The notes: a model not told the origin generated them from the sequence alone. 64,000 nucleotides of DNA from Streptomyces aurantiogriseus (GCF_014649375.1 NZ_BMSX01000005.1:1-64000); one strand, 5' to 3'. Counted from the first letter of the stretch, positions 8,562 to 17,098 are shown. Program-made: numbers and translations.

Positions 8562-9488
8562 ATGAGTGAGTGCAGGGAACGGACGACGGGCAGCGCGGTT
8601 CGCTCCGCTCGCGGCGGCGAGCTCGACTCGGTCACCCAGGCATTTGTCACCCACCGCAACCTGCTGTTCACCGTCGCCTACGAGATGCTCGGCTCAGCCG
8701 CCGACGCCGAGGACGTCCTGCAGGAGACCTGGCTGCGCTGGGTGGGCGTCGATCTCGGCTCGGTGCGGGATCAGCGTGCGTTCCTGGTGCGGATCGCCAC
8801 GCGGAAGGCGCTGGACCGGTTGCGCACGCTCAGCCGACGCAGAGAGTCCTATGTCGGCCCGTGGCTGCCCGAGCCGCTGCTGACCGCGCCCGACGTGGCC
8901 GAGGACGTCGAACTGGCCGAAAGCGTCTCGATGGCGATGCTGCTGGTGCTGGAGACGCTCGCGCCGACCGAGCGGGCGGTGTTCGTACTGCGTGAGGTCT
9001 TCGACTTCGGCTACGACGAGATCGCTCAAGTCGTCGACAAGAGCCCCGCCGCGGTCCGTCAGGTCGCCCATCGGGCACGGGCGCATGTCGCCGCGCGCCG
9101 GCCGCGCGCCACCGTCTCCCCGGCCGACAACCGAGCCGCGATACGGGCCTTCCAACAGGCGGTCGAAACGGGCGATCTGCAGAACCTGCTCGACCTCCTC
9201 GCGCCGGATGTCGTCTACCTGGGTGACGGCGGCGGAGCCAAACGGGCCACGCTGCACCCGGTCTTGGGGGCCGACAACGTGGCTGCGCTGCTGGGCATCG
9301 GCTTGACCCGGCTCGGCGCAGACGCTTCCGTCGAGCCGGTCCAGATCAACGGTTGGCCAGGACTTGTGGTGCGGCGCAACGGGGAGATCGACAGCGTCGT
9401 GGCGATGCGGATCGAGGACGGCCTCATCACCGGGTTCTATTACGTACGCAACCCCGCGAAGCTGGCGTGGAGCAGGAGACCGTGCTGA
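8562..9488 (+). CDS. sigJ: ECF41 sigma factor with C-terminal SnoaL-like domain
   Basis: The 308-residue protein has sigma region 2 near residues 20-90 (YEMLGSAADAEDVLQETWLR), region 4 near 125-180 (LAPTERAVFVLREVF) and a fused SnoaL-like domain from about 190. The DGGGAK motif and the NPAKLAW ending are the hallmarks of the ECF41 group, whose C-terminal domain tunes activity in place of an anti-sigma factor. The ATG at 8562 follows AGGAG (8551-8555). Known ECF41 genes usually sit next to a carboxymuconolactone decarboxylase or oxidoreductase; here the partner is a drug exporter. Its own promoter carries the ECF41 motif. A strong hairpin terminator lies at 9510-9545. Confidence 0.92.
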   Translation: MSECRERTTGSAVRSARGGELDSVTQAFVTHRNLLFTVAYEMLGSAADAEDVLQETWLRWVGVDLGSVRDQRAFLVRIATRKALDRLRTLSRRRESYVGPWLPEPLLTAPDVAEDVELAESVSMAMLLVLETLAPTERAVFVLREVFDFGYDEIAQVVDKSPAAVRQVAHRARAHVAARRPRATVSPADNRAAIRAFQQAVETGDLQNLLDLLAPDVVYLGDGGGAKRATLHPVLGADNVAALLGIGLTRLGADASVEPVQINGWPGLVVRRNGEIDSVVAMRIEDGLITGFYYVRNPAKLAWSRRPC

Positions 9489-9509
9489 GCCGCTGAGCTG
9501 GAACACCCC

Positions 9510-9545
9510 GCGTGAGGTGATCCCCGCGATGGGGTCACCTCACGC
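9510..9545 (+). terminator. Strong hairpin after sigJ
   Basis: The left arm GCGTGAGGTGA-T-CCCC pairs with GGGGTCACCTCACGC around a GCGAT loop, giving 15 base pairs with one bulged T. It starts 22 bases after the sigma-factor stop. Confidence 0.8.
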
Positions 9546-9671
9546 CTGCCCCTGCCGCTGGCCGGCCCTGAACCCGGCTCGTCAGGACGGTTCTTGAACC
9601 GCATGGATGTGATGCATGTTGATCGATCTGCCGATGCGGTGAGGGAGAAACCTCGAGCTGGGAACTGACAA

Positions 9672-10208
9672 ATGGATCACCCTCTGGAGCCGCGCAGTAT
9701 GACCCCCCAACAGTTGGTCGGCCTGGCCATCGAGGTCGCCGAGGAAGGCTTGACGGCGGGCGAGCTGCCGATCGGCGCGGTCGTGGCCATGGGGGGTGAA
9801 GTCGTTGGGCGGGCATACACACAGGAACAGACGCCTGACCGGCGGCTGATCCACGCCGATCTGCTGGCAATGATCGATGCTGATCAGCGATTGGGGTGGC
9901 GAGAGCGTTCCGACCCGCTGGTTCTTGCCGTAACCCTGGAACCGTGCCTGATGTGCCTTGGAGCCGCTCTTGCGATGGGGGTCTCGGAGGTCTGGTTCGG
10001 ACTCGAATCCCCGAGCGATGGCGCAGCCAACGTCGGGGCCGTATGGCAGCCGCTGCGGCCCAGGGAGGAGTTCACCCGAGTCCCGACCATCGCCGGCGGC
10101 ATCCTTCGGCGGCAATGCCGAGATCAGTTCGAGCGCTATGCCGACGTTGCGGAGAACCCAGGGATGCGGCGGTGGGCGTCGGAGCTCGCGAGCCTGCCGG
10201 ACCAGTAG
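9672..10208 (+). CDS. CDA-superfamily deaminase with HAD for HAE
   Basis: The 178-residue protein belongs to the nucleoside/tRNA-adenosine deaminase branch. GELPIGAVVAMGGEVVGRA is the usual start of the fold and EPCLMCLGAAL supplies the PCxxC zinc cysteines. The first motif reads IHADLLAMI: the expected catalytic glutamate of HAE is aspartate, so the enzyme may be slow, specialised or inactive. An alternative ATG lies at 9699. It is followed by IS701 debris and stands alone. The substrate is unknown; a standalone guanine or cytosine deaminase role is as likely as tRNA editing. Confidence 0.8.
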   Translation: MDHPLEPRSMTPQQLVGLAIEVAEEGLTAGELPIGAVVAMGGEVVGRAYTQEQTPDRRLIHADLLAMIDADQRLGWRERSDPLVLAVTLEPCLMCLGAALAMGVSEVWFGLESPSDGAANVGAVWQPLRPREEFTRVPTIAGGILRRQCRDQFERYADVAENPGMRRWASELASLPDQ

Positions 10209-10440
10209 GGTGGTCAGGTTCGTAGTGGTGTGGGTATGTGGCGGCGGCAGGTGGGGCAGGCGTCGGCCCAGAGGGCGAGGAGTGTCTGCGGTTCGCGGAC
10301 TACTTGGTAGAGGCTCAGTCCTGCGCCGCGTCTCTTGGGTCTTGGGCCACTCGTTGCAGGGTGCAGAAGGCGTGGGCGGCGGAGACGAGGGTGACGTGGT
10401 GGTGCCAGCCGTTCCGCGGCCCGGCACGGCGGGACGGGCG
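10204..10440 (-). pseudogene. IS701-family transposase C-terminal remnant
   Basis: Minus-strand frames read WHHHVTLVSAAHAFCTLQR in one register and LSLYQVVREPQTLLALWA and ACPTCRRHIP in another. This is the characteristic end of IS701-group transposases, frameshifted and without the catalytic region. It borders the TROVE-like operon on its left side. Confidence 0.65.
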
Positions 10441-10539
10441 TCCCGCTGACCGGGGCGGGAACACCGATCCATCGCAACACAGAAGGCCAGGACGCAGTTC
10501 CTCACGCAGCCGGGAAGCCCGAGAGCGCGTGGGACCGGC

Positions 10540-10800
10540 ATGACCTCATCCCCGTGCGCCGACGCACGGCTGCCCCAGGAGCAGGAAGCGACGTCCGGCT
10601 TGCCCTCTCCGGTCACGGAGCGGTCCGACGCGGCCCGCAATCGGGTCCGGCTGCTGGAGGCGGCCGATCGACCGGTCGCTGAGCGAGGGGCCCGGCATGA
10701 GATCGGGAGTGAACTCGATGAAGTTGAGCCATGCCACGGTCCTCGCACGCTGTCGCGACCGGGAATCGCCCCATGCCGGCGCGGTGACGGAAGTCAGTAG
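10540..10800 (+). pseudogene. TetR-like N-terminal fragment
   Basis: The frame contains TERSDAARNRVRLLEAADRP and VAERGARH, which matches helix 1 of TetR regulators. It then loses similarity before the helix-turn-helix. No ligand domain follows. The remaining DNA from 10441 to 10942 shows no gene, and no clear Y-RNA-like element was seen despite the TROVE-like gene downstream. Confidence 0.4.
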
Positions 10801-10942
10801 AGGGCTTGTCGCCCGCTCTGTTACGGTCCTGATGCCGGCCGCGGGACTCCGGTGCGACTTCCGGAACCTGCCTCTGAAGCAACGATTCGCAGCTCGTGCC
10901 CCCATTCCCCGGCCGGCACCCGCACCCATGAGGAAGTTTCGG

Positions 10943-12382
10943 ATGGATTCGTACGGGGACCTCATCGCGGCCGACGATGTCCTGCTCTTCGTCAACGCGG
11001 CGATCACCTCCACCGGCCAGCGTGAGTTCCGCAGCGACGCGGGCGAGCAGCGGCTGTCCTTGGACTTTCTTCATGCGTACATGCTGGGCAACTACCGTGA
11101 CCTCTACGCTGGAGTCCTTGCGCTCGACATCAACGACTACAACGCGGTCCTCATCATCCGGCGTCTGCTGGAGACCACCCATGAGGCCACTGCCGACCAG
11201 CGTCGCAGCGAGGGCCGTCTGATCGCGTGCCGTCTGGCGATGCTGCCGCCGCAACGCGTGTACGGGCTGTTCGACGCACTGCGCCGGGCCAGGGTGAACA
11301 ACCGCCGCACCCGCGCGATCATGCGTGACTGGCTGTCCGCCCGCCCGGACCTGGCGTTCGATGCCGTGAAATACCGCAGCGGACTCAAGCGGGCGCTTCG
11401 CCACGCACACCTGGCCCCCGCCGCCGAAGAGCTGGGACCGTTCGTCTTCGCGCCGCTGACCCGTAAGCGCTATGCGACACCCCTCCTGGAGACATGGCGC
11501 CGCGCGCACTACGAGAAGGCTGCGCTGTACGAGCTGCCCTTCACGGCTGCCGAGGGCTTCGCCGCCAAGCACGGCATCCCCCGGGATGTCTTCCTGCAGC
11601 GCATAGCCCCACGCATGACCCGCCTGGAGACCCTGCGGCTGCAGGAGTCCGCGCACAAGCGCGGGGCCAGAGGTGTACAAGCAGACCTGACCCGAATGCC
11701 CCTGACCAGGCTGGCCGCCTATGTGCTGTCGCTACCGGTCGAAGACCGCCTGCGCCGACGTCATGAGCTGACCCATGCCCTGGAGTCGGCCGCAGATCGG
11801 GTGGCCGGCTCACACAGGGGGAGCTGGGGCAAGGTCACAGCCGTCCTGGACGACAGCTTCTCCGCCTTCGGCTCAGCCCACAAGCGTCGTCGACCGCTGG
11901 CCGTGGCCCTTGCCTGCCACTACCTGCTCGCAGCCCTTGCCGGCGACTACACCGGGCTGTGGACATCGGGGCGGACCGACGTGCTGCTGACCTATCCGTA
12001 CGGGCCGACGCCTCTGGGTCGGCGGATCCTCGACGCGCTGGACACCACCCCGTCCAGGCTGGTGATCGTCTCCGACGGATGGGACAACGCACCCCCCGGC
12101 CTGGCGGCCGAAGTGCTGCGCATCTGGCGGACCCGGCTCGACCCCGAGCGTCGCACCAGCATCGTGCACGTCAACCCCGTCTACGACGCGGTCGACTTCG
12201 ACGTGCGCCGACTGTCCGTGACGGTGCCCACCGCGGGCATCCGTGACGCCGAGGACCTTCCCGCGCTGGTGGAACTCGCCCAGTTCACGGAAGGCCGGAC
12301 CGGCCTGGCCGAACTGATCACTTACTTGGACACCCGTGCGGCCCGAATGTTGAGCGGCCACAACCAAGGGCAGGCGCGATGA
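10943..12382 (+). CDS. TROVE/vWA (Ro60-like) protein
   Basis: The 479-residue protein has an alpha-helical N-terminal half and a C-terminal von Willebrand A domain. The vWA metal site is visible: DDSFS at residues 303-307 (DxSxS) and VSDGWDN with D378. A segment ADLTRMPLTRLAAYVLSL resembles the MPLTALLRNL helix of TROVE proteins, the ring-shaped RNA binders typified by Ro60 and bacterial Rsr. I start at the ATG at 10943 because GAGGAAG (10930-10936) precedes it by six bases; an ATG at 10928 has no ribosome site. The stop overlaps the next start (ATGA), so the two genes are translationally coupled. RNA quality control or defence is an inference. The vWA part is firmer than the TROVE part. Confidence 0.65.
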   Translation: MDSYGDLIAADDVLLFVNAAITSTGQREFRSDAGEQRLSLDFLHAYMLGNYRDLYAGVLALDINDYNAVLIIRRLLETTHEATADQRRSEGRLIACRLAMLPPQRVYGLFDALRRARVNNRRTRAIMRDWLSARPDLAFDAVKYRSGLKRALRHAHLAPAAEELGPFVFAPLTRKRYATPLLETWRRAHYEKAALYELPFTAAEGFAAKHGIPRDVFLQRIAPRMTRLETLRLQESAHKRGARGVQADLTRMPLTRLAAYVLSLPVEDRLRRRHELTHALESAADRVAGSHRGSWGKVTAVLDDSFSAFGSAHKRRRPLAVALACHYLLAALAGDYTGLWTSGRTDVLLTYPYGPTPLGRRILDALDTTPSRLVIVSDGWDNAPPGLAAEVLRIWRTRLDPERRTSIVHVNPVYDAVDFDVRRLSVTVPTAGIRDAEDLPALVELAQFTEGRTGLAELITYLDTRAARMLSGHNQGQAR

Positions 12383-13533
12383 CCACGCTGGACCTCACCG
12401 GACTGGACACCATCCCCTCCCAGGTCTGGGGCGCCGTCCGTCTGGTGCCGCTCGTGCGTGACGAACCTGTCGACGATCTCCGTCTGCGCCCGCAGCTCTA
12501 CGGCGACGCGGCAGGTCTGGTCGAGGTCGGCCCACGCCAGGCCTACGTCTCTTACATCCCGCACGGATTCGTCGCCACGTGGACCCATGACGGTACGCCG
12601 GCAGCCGCCTACGGCACCCAGATGTCCGCCGACGGCAACTCGGCTCCCGCTGCCACGATGGGCCTGCGTTTCCACCACAGAATGGCCCGCCGCCAGGCCA
12701 AGGACCGGCTGCGGTTCCTCCCCATGCACCTGGCACTGGAAGGCTACCTGGCACTGCACTTCGGCGGCCCCTCGATCGCCTGGGAGGAGTGGTCGCAGCG
12801 CGCTATCCGGCAAGGGCTCTCCCCTCGCGTCGAAGAAGCGTACGTGGGTACCGAAGTACACGGACTCGGCGACGCACTGCGCATCTTCGAGATCCATCCC
12901 AACCAGTGCGGCGTGATGCTCTACGTAGCCGACGCACTCGCGGCCGTGTTCGCGGTCCCGCATCCCGACGACTACCGCGCACTCCACCCGACCCTCCTGC
13001 AGGACCTGTACGGCGAGCTGATCCACCACTACGCCACGCTGATGCCCCCGGTGCAGGAGTTCCAGGCGCGCATCCCTGACGCGCAGATCCGCTCCCTGGC
13101 CCATCTGCGCACGGCAGTCGCCGACCAGGAACGCGCCTGGACGCATTTTCACGACACGACCATGGCCACGGGCCTGTTGGAGCACATGTACACCTGGCAG
13201 ACGGTCTACCGGATGGGACGCTTCACCCTCTCCCGCTTCCTGCCGGCGTTCCGTCCCAAGCAGGAGAACCACATCGGTGAGGCCATCACCGACGACAGGG
13301 GCAGAATCGCCTACCTCAAGACGTTTCGACTGTCGGAGAATCAGGTCCGTCGCGGCCACCTTCTCAGCCGATTGGCAGCCATGGGCTGGCATCTGGCGGA
13401 CGCCGCAGCCGACTTGGGTATCGATGAAGCTCAACTGGGCCTACGGCTGGAGTCTGCGGGCTTCGGTTTCCTGCTCCGCCAGGACGTCCTGGACGCATAC
13501 TGCAAGCAGGAACGAACCCGGAATCAACGGTGA
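12379..13533 (+). CDS. ARPP-1-like partner of the TROVE-like gene
   Basis: The 384-residue protein starts inside the stop of the vWA gene. Its N-terminus (WGAVRLVPLVRDEPVDDLRL, then YVSYIPHGFVATWTHDG) resembles a family I recall as ARPP-1, found in conflict and repair loci; the name is from memory. The middle is a mixed alpha/beta domain. The last 70 residues (NQVRRGHLLSRLAAMGWHLA, DAAADLGIDEAQLGLRLESA) look like a helix-turn-helix. No catalytic motif stands out. Tight coupling implies a physical or functional complex with the vWA protein. An ordinary enzyme role cannot be excluded. Confidence 0.6.
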   Translation: MTTLDLTGLDTIPSQVWGAVRLVPLVRDEPVDDLRLRPQLYGDAAGLVEVGPRQAYVSYIPHGFVATWTHDGTPAAAYGTQMSADGNSAPAATMGLRFHHRMARRQAKDRLRFLPMHLALEGYLALHFGGPSIAWEEWSQRAIRQGLSPRVEEAYVGTEVHGLGDALRIFEIHPNQCGVMLYVADALAAVFAVPHPDDYRALHPTLLQDLYGELIHHYATLMPPVQEFQARIPDAQIRSLAHLRTAVADQERAWTHFHDTTMATGLLEHMYTWQTVYRMGRFTLSRFLPAFRPKQENHIGEAITDDRGRIAYLKTFRLSENQVRRGHLLSRLAAMGWHLADAAADLGIDEAQLGLRLESAGFGFLLRQDVLDAYCKQERTRNQR

Positions 13534-13619
13534 GTGAGTGCGCGGCCCTGCGGTTCACAGATCCGTCGCGGGTATCCGTGGCGCCAGCCGGTAGCCGGCC
13601 GACGGCAGTCTGCTCCGCC

Positions 13620-14143
13620 CGGCTCAGCACCTCCCCGATGGCGTCGACGAGGCCGGCGTGGGCGCCGGAGATGACCAGCTGGTCGCCGGACAGGCCACGG
13701 GCGATCAATGAGCGCGGGAAGGCCAGCCAGCCGGCGCCGTCCTCGACGGTGGCGACGTCGAGGCCGAGGATCTCGCGTTGGCCGTCGGCGTCGGCGCCGA
13801 CCGCGATCAGGGCGTGGACGTTGATGATGTGGCCGCCCTCGCGGAGCTTCTGGATCAGCGCGTCCACCCAGACGAAGGCATACGGTCCGGCGTCCAAGGG
13901 CCGGTTGCGAAACGCTGCGACCTGCTCGTCCAGGTGCCGGGCCATCGCCGAGACCTGCGACTTCGACAGCTGCGTGACACTGAGCGACTCGGCGAGCTTC
14001 TCGGCGCGGCGGGTCGAGACACCCAGCAGGTAGGCGGTGGCGACCACCGAGATGAGGGCCTGTTCGGCCCGCCGTCGTCGTTCGAGAAGCCAGTGCGGGA
14101 AGTAACTGCCGGACCTCAGGGGCAGAGTGTCGGGTGCGGTCAT
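13620..14143 (-). pseudogene. IS256-family transposase, truncated
   Basis: The minus strand encodes PLRSGSYFPHWLLERRRRAE, ISVVATAYLLGVSTRR, LSKSQVSAMARHLDEQV and VWVDALIQKLREGGHI, the central part of an IS256 transposase including one DDE aspartate. After HAGLVDAIG the match stops, so the second half is lost, and the N-terminal part is also absent. It flanks the TROVE-like operon on the right; 13534-13619 holds nothing recognisable. Confidence 0.8.
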
Positions 14144-14289
14144 CGTGCTGGTCGCCTTCGGGCTTCGACACCTCGAAGATCAGCCGGTGGCCGTTCATCT
14201 CTGCGGGCATCATCCCGACGCCGGAGCAAACCCCCGGATCAGGTCGAACCCGTACACCACCTCCATGGACGCAACCCCAGCCAGGCCGC

Positions 14290-14518
14290 CACTCGGGCTT
14301 CATCCGTGATGGACGCCCGGACGGCCCCTTGGACCGCAGCCCCTCAACGTCCTCTCGCCAGGGCATGCCAGGCACAGGCAGACTTCCGTGAGACCCGTAA
14401 CTGCCGCGCGACCTGCGGCGGTGTCACCCCTTGCGCGAATAACTCGGCAGCCTCGAACCGCTTGCTCCCGCCGGGCCCGCTGCTTCGCGGTCAAGCCACC
14501 CCCATCGGGATACCGCAT
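14290..14518 (-). pseudogene. IS630-like winged-helix transposase N-terminal remnant
   Basis: The minus strand starts MRYPDGGGLTAKQRARREQ, the typical opening of helix-turn-helix transposases of the IS630 type. The match then moves to another frame and ends with DVEGLRSKGPSGRPSR. The catalytic domain is absent. It abuts the IS256 fragment on one side and replaces the end of the prepilin peptidase gene on the other. Confidence 0.6.
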
Positions 14519-15398
14519 GACACCGGGATACACTCACCAGCGAGATCACCGTCACCCGCCACCCGGTCCCTGCTCTTGGCCCGCCGCATCGGAGCACCCC
14601 GCTGCGTCAAGCTCGTCGACGACCTTCTCCCCCGCTTGCTGGGATCCGCCTTGGCGGGGGAAGCGTGGGAGCCCAAGAGCACGGCGGCCAGCGTCCCGGC
14701 GAGCAGGAACGGGCCGAACGGGATCCTGCTCGCACGGTCGGCCCGGCCCGCGAGCATCAGGCCGATGCCGTACAGCGCGCCGAACAGGTACCCGGCGACG
14801 TCCCGACCAGGACGATCGCCCAGCCGTACCAGCCCAGGACAGCGCCCAGGGCGAGGGCGAGTTTCACGTCGCCGAACCCGAAGCCCTTGCTGAGGAGGAA
14901 GAGCACGCAGTAGCAGGCGCCCAGGGTGAGGGAGCCGAGCAGTGCGGACGTCCAGCTGCCGCCGGCGGCGGGCAGCACCGCGGCGATGCCCAGCAAGGCG
15001 AGCGCGGCCGCGGCGAGCGGCAGGGTGAGCACGTCGGGCAGCCGATGTGCCGCGAAGTCGACGGTGGCGAGCAGCACGGCGGCCGAGGCGAGCAGCAGCC
15101 AGACCACCAGCTCGGGGCGGGCCCCGGTGGCGGCCGCCAGCAGCGCGCAGACCACGGCCGTGACGGAGGCGACGGAGAGCGTGCTCGGCCCGTAGGTGTC
15201 CCCGGCGGCGCAGCGAGCACGCCCCAGCCAGCCGCCGCCGGTGCCGGTGAGGGGATGGCCGGCCGGGCAAGCCGACCGCCACGGTTCCTCGGGCGGCACA
15301 GAGAACCGGTCCGCGGGACGGGATACGGGACGGGATATGAGCAGGCCCGCGCCGCAGCCCCACAAGGCGGCAGCCGTGATGATCAGCAGCGTCTCCAC
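14491..15398 (-). pseudogene. Type IV prepilin peptidase (A24), frameshifted
   Basis: Starting at a GTG at 15398, the first frame encodes membrane helices with both active aspartates of the A24 family (TVDFAAHRLPDVL and GFGFGDVKLAL). Near 14810 the reading frame must shift to continue as DVAGYLFGALYGIGLMLAGR and IPFGPFLLAGTLAAVLLG. One missing base would explain it. After about 14650 the frame runs into IS630-like DNA, so the natural end may also be lost. The enzyme would cleave and methylate prepilins in the membrane. No pilin genes are nearby. Confidence 0.75.
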
Positions 15399-15616
15399 CG
15401 GACGGAGCTTAGGGTCTGGACGGCATTACCGAGAGACCCACTACGCCGCGGCCGCGCCGGGCTGCGGGCGAACCGGCTGGCGAACTCCTCGCGGACACCG
15501 GGCGTGCTGAGGAAGAGAGCACTGCCTTCGAGGAACCGCGCCTCGTCGAGCTCCTGGGCCAAGACGCGTCCGGCATACACGGTCGGATCCTCGTGCCGCT
15601 CGCGCGCATCGCGCAC
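15383..15616 (-). CDS. Small hypothetical protein downstream of Doc-like gene
   Basis: The frame from a GTG at 15616 reads RERHEDPTVYAGRVLAQELD and FLEGSALFLSTPGVREEFA. The compact acidic/helical composition looks protein-coding. Similar-looking sequence (NPGQELYEQLVRD) continues upstream into the end of the Doc-like gene, so the true start is uncertain. It overlaps the start of the prepilin peptidase by 16 bases. No function assigned. Confidence 0.35.
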   Translation of the reverse strand: MRDARERHEDPTVYAGRVLAQELDEARFLEGSALFLSTPGVREEFASRFARSPARPRRSGSLGNAVQTLSSVRWRRC

Positions 15617-15644
15617 AAGCTGCTCGTACAGTTCCTGGCCGGGG

Positions 15645-16028
15645 TTAGGCCTGGCGCCAGGAACGCAGCCTCTCGGCGATGCCGTACGAGTCCATCCGCA
15701 GCCCCCGGATGTCGTAGATCAGTTCCCGCCAGAGCTCGAACTTCGTGTCCACGCGTTCTCCGGAGGCCTCGATGTAGGCGATGGCGACGCCATATCCGTA
15801 AACCTCATTGCGGGCCGGGAGCGGCCGCAGCAGCACGCACTCCTCCAGCATGACCGCAGCCCGCCAGAAGGCGTCGGGATGGTGCTGATCATGCCGGGGC
15901 GGGTCGACCCGGTGGCGCTGGGCCATGCCGACGAGCACAGAGAAGTCGTTGACGGTCAGGTCGTCCCGGAGGATCTCTTCCTGGCGCTCGAGGAACCACC
16001 GGTAGTCGACGTGCACGACGGGAGGCAC
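15645..16028 (-). CDS. Doc/Fic-like toxin with degenerate motif
   Basis: The 127-residue product resembles the short Doc-like family of Streptomyces toxin-antitoxin pairs: VDYRWFLERQEEILRDDLTV at the start, FWRAAVMLEECVLLRPLPAR in the middle and a YGIAERLRSWRQA ending. In the Fic core, RPLPARNEVYGYG stands where HPFxxGNGR is expected, so the catalytic histidine is arginine and the phosphate loop is altered. It starts at a GTG three bases after the presumed antitoxin stop. Activity as a kinase or AMP-transferase is doubtful, but the whole subfamily may share this variant. Confidence 0.6.
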   Translation of the reverse strand: MPPVVHVDYRWFLERQEEILRDDLTVNDFSVLVGMAQRHRVDPPRHDQHHPDAFWRAAVMLEECVLLRPLPARNEVYGYGVAIAYIEASGERVDTKFELWRELIYDIRGLRMDSYGIAERLRSWRQA

Positions 16029-16031
16029 AGG

Positions 16032-16291
16032 TCAGGCCGCCCGCGAGGTGTCGTGCGCGACGGGAGGCAGTCCGCCGAACTCAGCATCGAAGGCGTCCAT
16101 GACGCCGGGCTCGCTGATCGCTCGGCGGAAGGCGGCGGTCGCCGTCTGCAGGGCCCGCTCTCCTCCTCTCGGTCGGCCCAGGCCTCCACCTCGGAGTCCG
16201 TGGAGGTGGAGGTGAGGTCGCTCGCGGCCAGGCGGTCGTGCTCGGCCTCCCAGTCACGGAACTCCTTCAGCGGCCGGGGGTCGCCGCCCAT
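16032..16291 (-). pseudogene. Antitoxin partner of Doc-like gene, frameshifted
   Basis: From the ATG at 16291 the frame reads MGGDPRPLKEFRDWEAEHDR and SEVEAWADREEE. To continue sensibly it must shift at about 16180 into ERALQTATAAFRRAISEPGV and FGGLPPVAHDTSRAA, ending in TGA at 16034-16032. The position just upstream of the Doc-like gene and the size (about 85 residues) suit an antitoxin. The shift falls in a purine run (GAGGAGGAGAG), so either decay or a sequencing slip could be responsible. Confidence 0.5.
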
Positions 16292-16402
16292 GTCGCGCTT
16301 CTGGCGACCCCGGAAGCCGCCCGCCCCTCTGTCCCCACGGCCATCCCCGACATCGTTCCGCTGCGAAGGACTCCATGACGTCCACCGACCGTCACTGATC
16401 AC

Positions 16403-16432
16403 GGGCCCGCCGACCTGACGGTCGGCGGGCCC
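16403..16432 (-). terminator. Perfect 13-bp hairpin after HIT gene
   Basis: GGGCCCGCCGACC and GGTCGGCGGGCCC pair perfectly around TGAC. It lies six bases beyond the end of the HIT-family gene. Confidence 0.8.
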
Positions 16433-16438
16433 ACACCG

Positions 16439-16918
16439 TCAGTTCATCGAACGCAACCGGTCCAGTTCGCTACCGATCGCGTCCCGCAGCACATCGTGCT
16501 GCGGGCCAAGTCTGAACCGCTCGTGACTCCACCGCTCACGCGGATACAGCCACACTGGCTTGCCCACCAGCTCGGCTGGCTCCCACTCGAAGCGCGGCCA
16601 GACATGGGCATGCAAGAACGGATCAGTGTTCCCCAGGATCTCCAGGTTGACCCGGCGGAAGTCAGGGTCCAGCTGTCGACAGGCCCGCTCAACCGCTTCT
16701 CCGAGTCGGTCCATGTCGGACAGAAACGACAGCCGCTTGGCCCTCGGCAGGTCAGACAGCCGCTGAGCATTCAGTTCATCCACGAGGAGAACCGAGTAGC
16801 CCGGCAGGAACTGAACGTCGCCGATCACCGCAAATCCTGACTCAAGCCGCCGCAGCACGGTCGGGTTCTCGCCCCGCAGAGCAGCCCCGATCCGGTCCAT
16901 CCGCCAGTCACCAGTCAT
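16439..16918 (-). CDS. HIT-like family protein
   Basis: The 159-residue protein carries LPGYSVLLVDELNAQRLSDL in the middle and the catalytic-like strand DPFLHAHVWPRF near residue 110, a HxH pair of the histidine-triad fold. A third histidine in the usual place is not seen; W/P/R follow instead. The last 40 residues (PRERWSHERFRLGPQHDVLR) are specific to a diadenosine-tetraphosphate-hydrolase-like Streptomyces subgroup. It is expected to be a cytosolic nucleotide hydrolase, but the incomplete triad leaves this open. Monocistronic with its own terminator. Confidence 0.8.
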   Translation of the reverse strand: MTGDWRMDRIGAALRGENPTVLRRLESGFAVIGDVQFLPGYSVLLVDELNAQRLSDLPRAKRLSFLSDMDRLGEAVERACRQLDPDFRRVNLEILGNTDPFLHAHVWPRFEWEPAELVGKPVWLYPRERWSHERFRLGPQHDVLRDAIGSELDRLRSMN

Positions 16919-17098
16919 GGCCCGAACCTATCCGCAGGCGATCAAGACCTGCTCTTCGCTCCCCACTCTCCCCACTCACTTCAAGGGCCAACGAAGCGAG
17001 GCGAGGAGCGACCCCGGCCGTTTTCAAGGCTCTGTCTGCAGTTCCGTGAACGGACATATGGCGGGGAGCGAACGTGCCGCATGTGGCACTCTGACTGG

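Noticed and set aside
10441-10942. Possible Y RNA upstream of the TROVE-like gene
   Set aside because: I looked for a tRNA-like T-loop and a long closing stem and found none that convinced me; a covariance search would be needed to exclude it fully.
13620-14518. An intact composite transposon carrying the TROVE-like pair
   Set aside because: The flanking transposases belong to different families, are truncated, and no matching terminal repeats or target duplications were visible.
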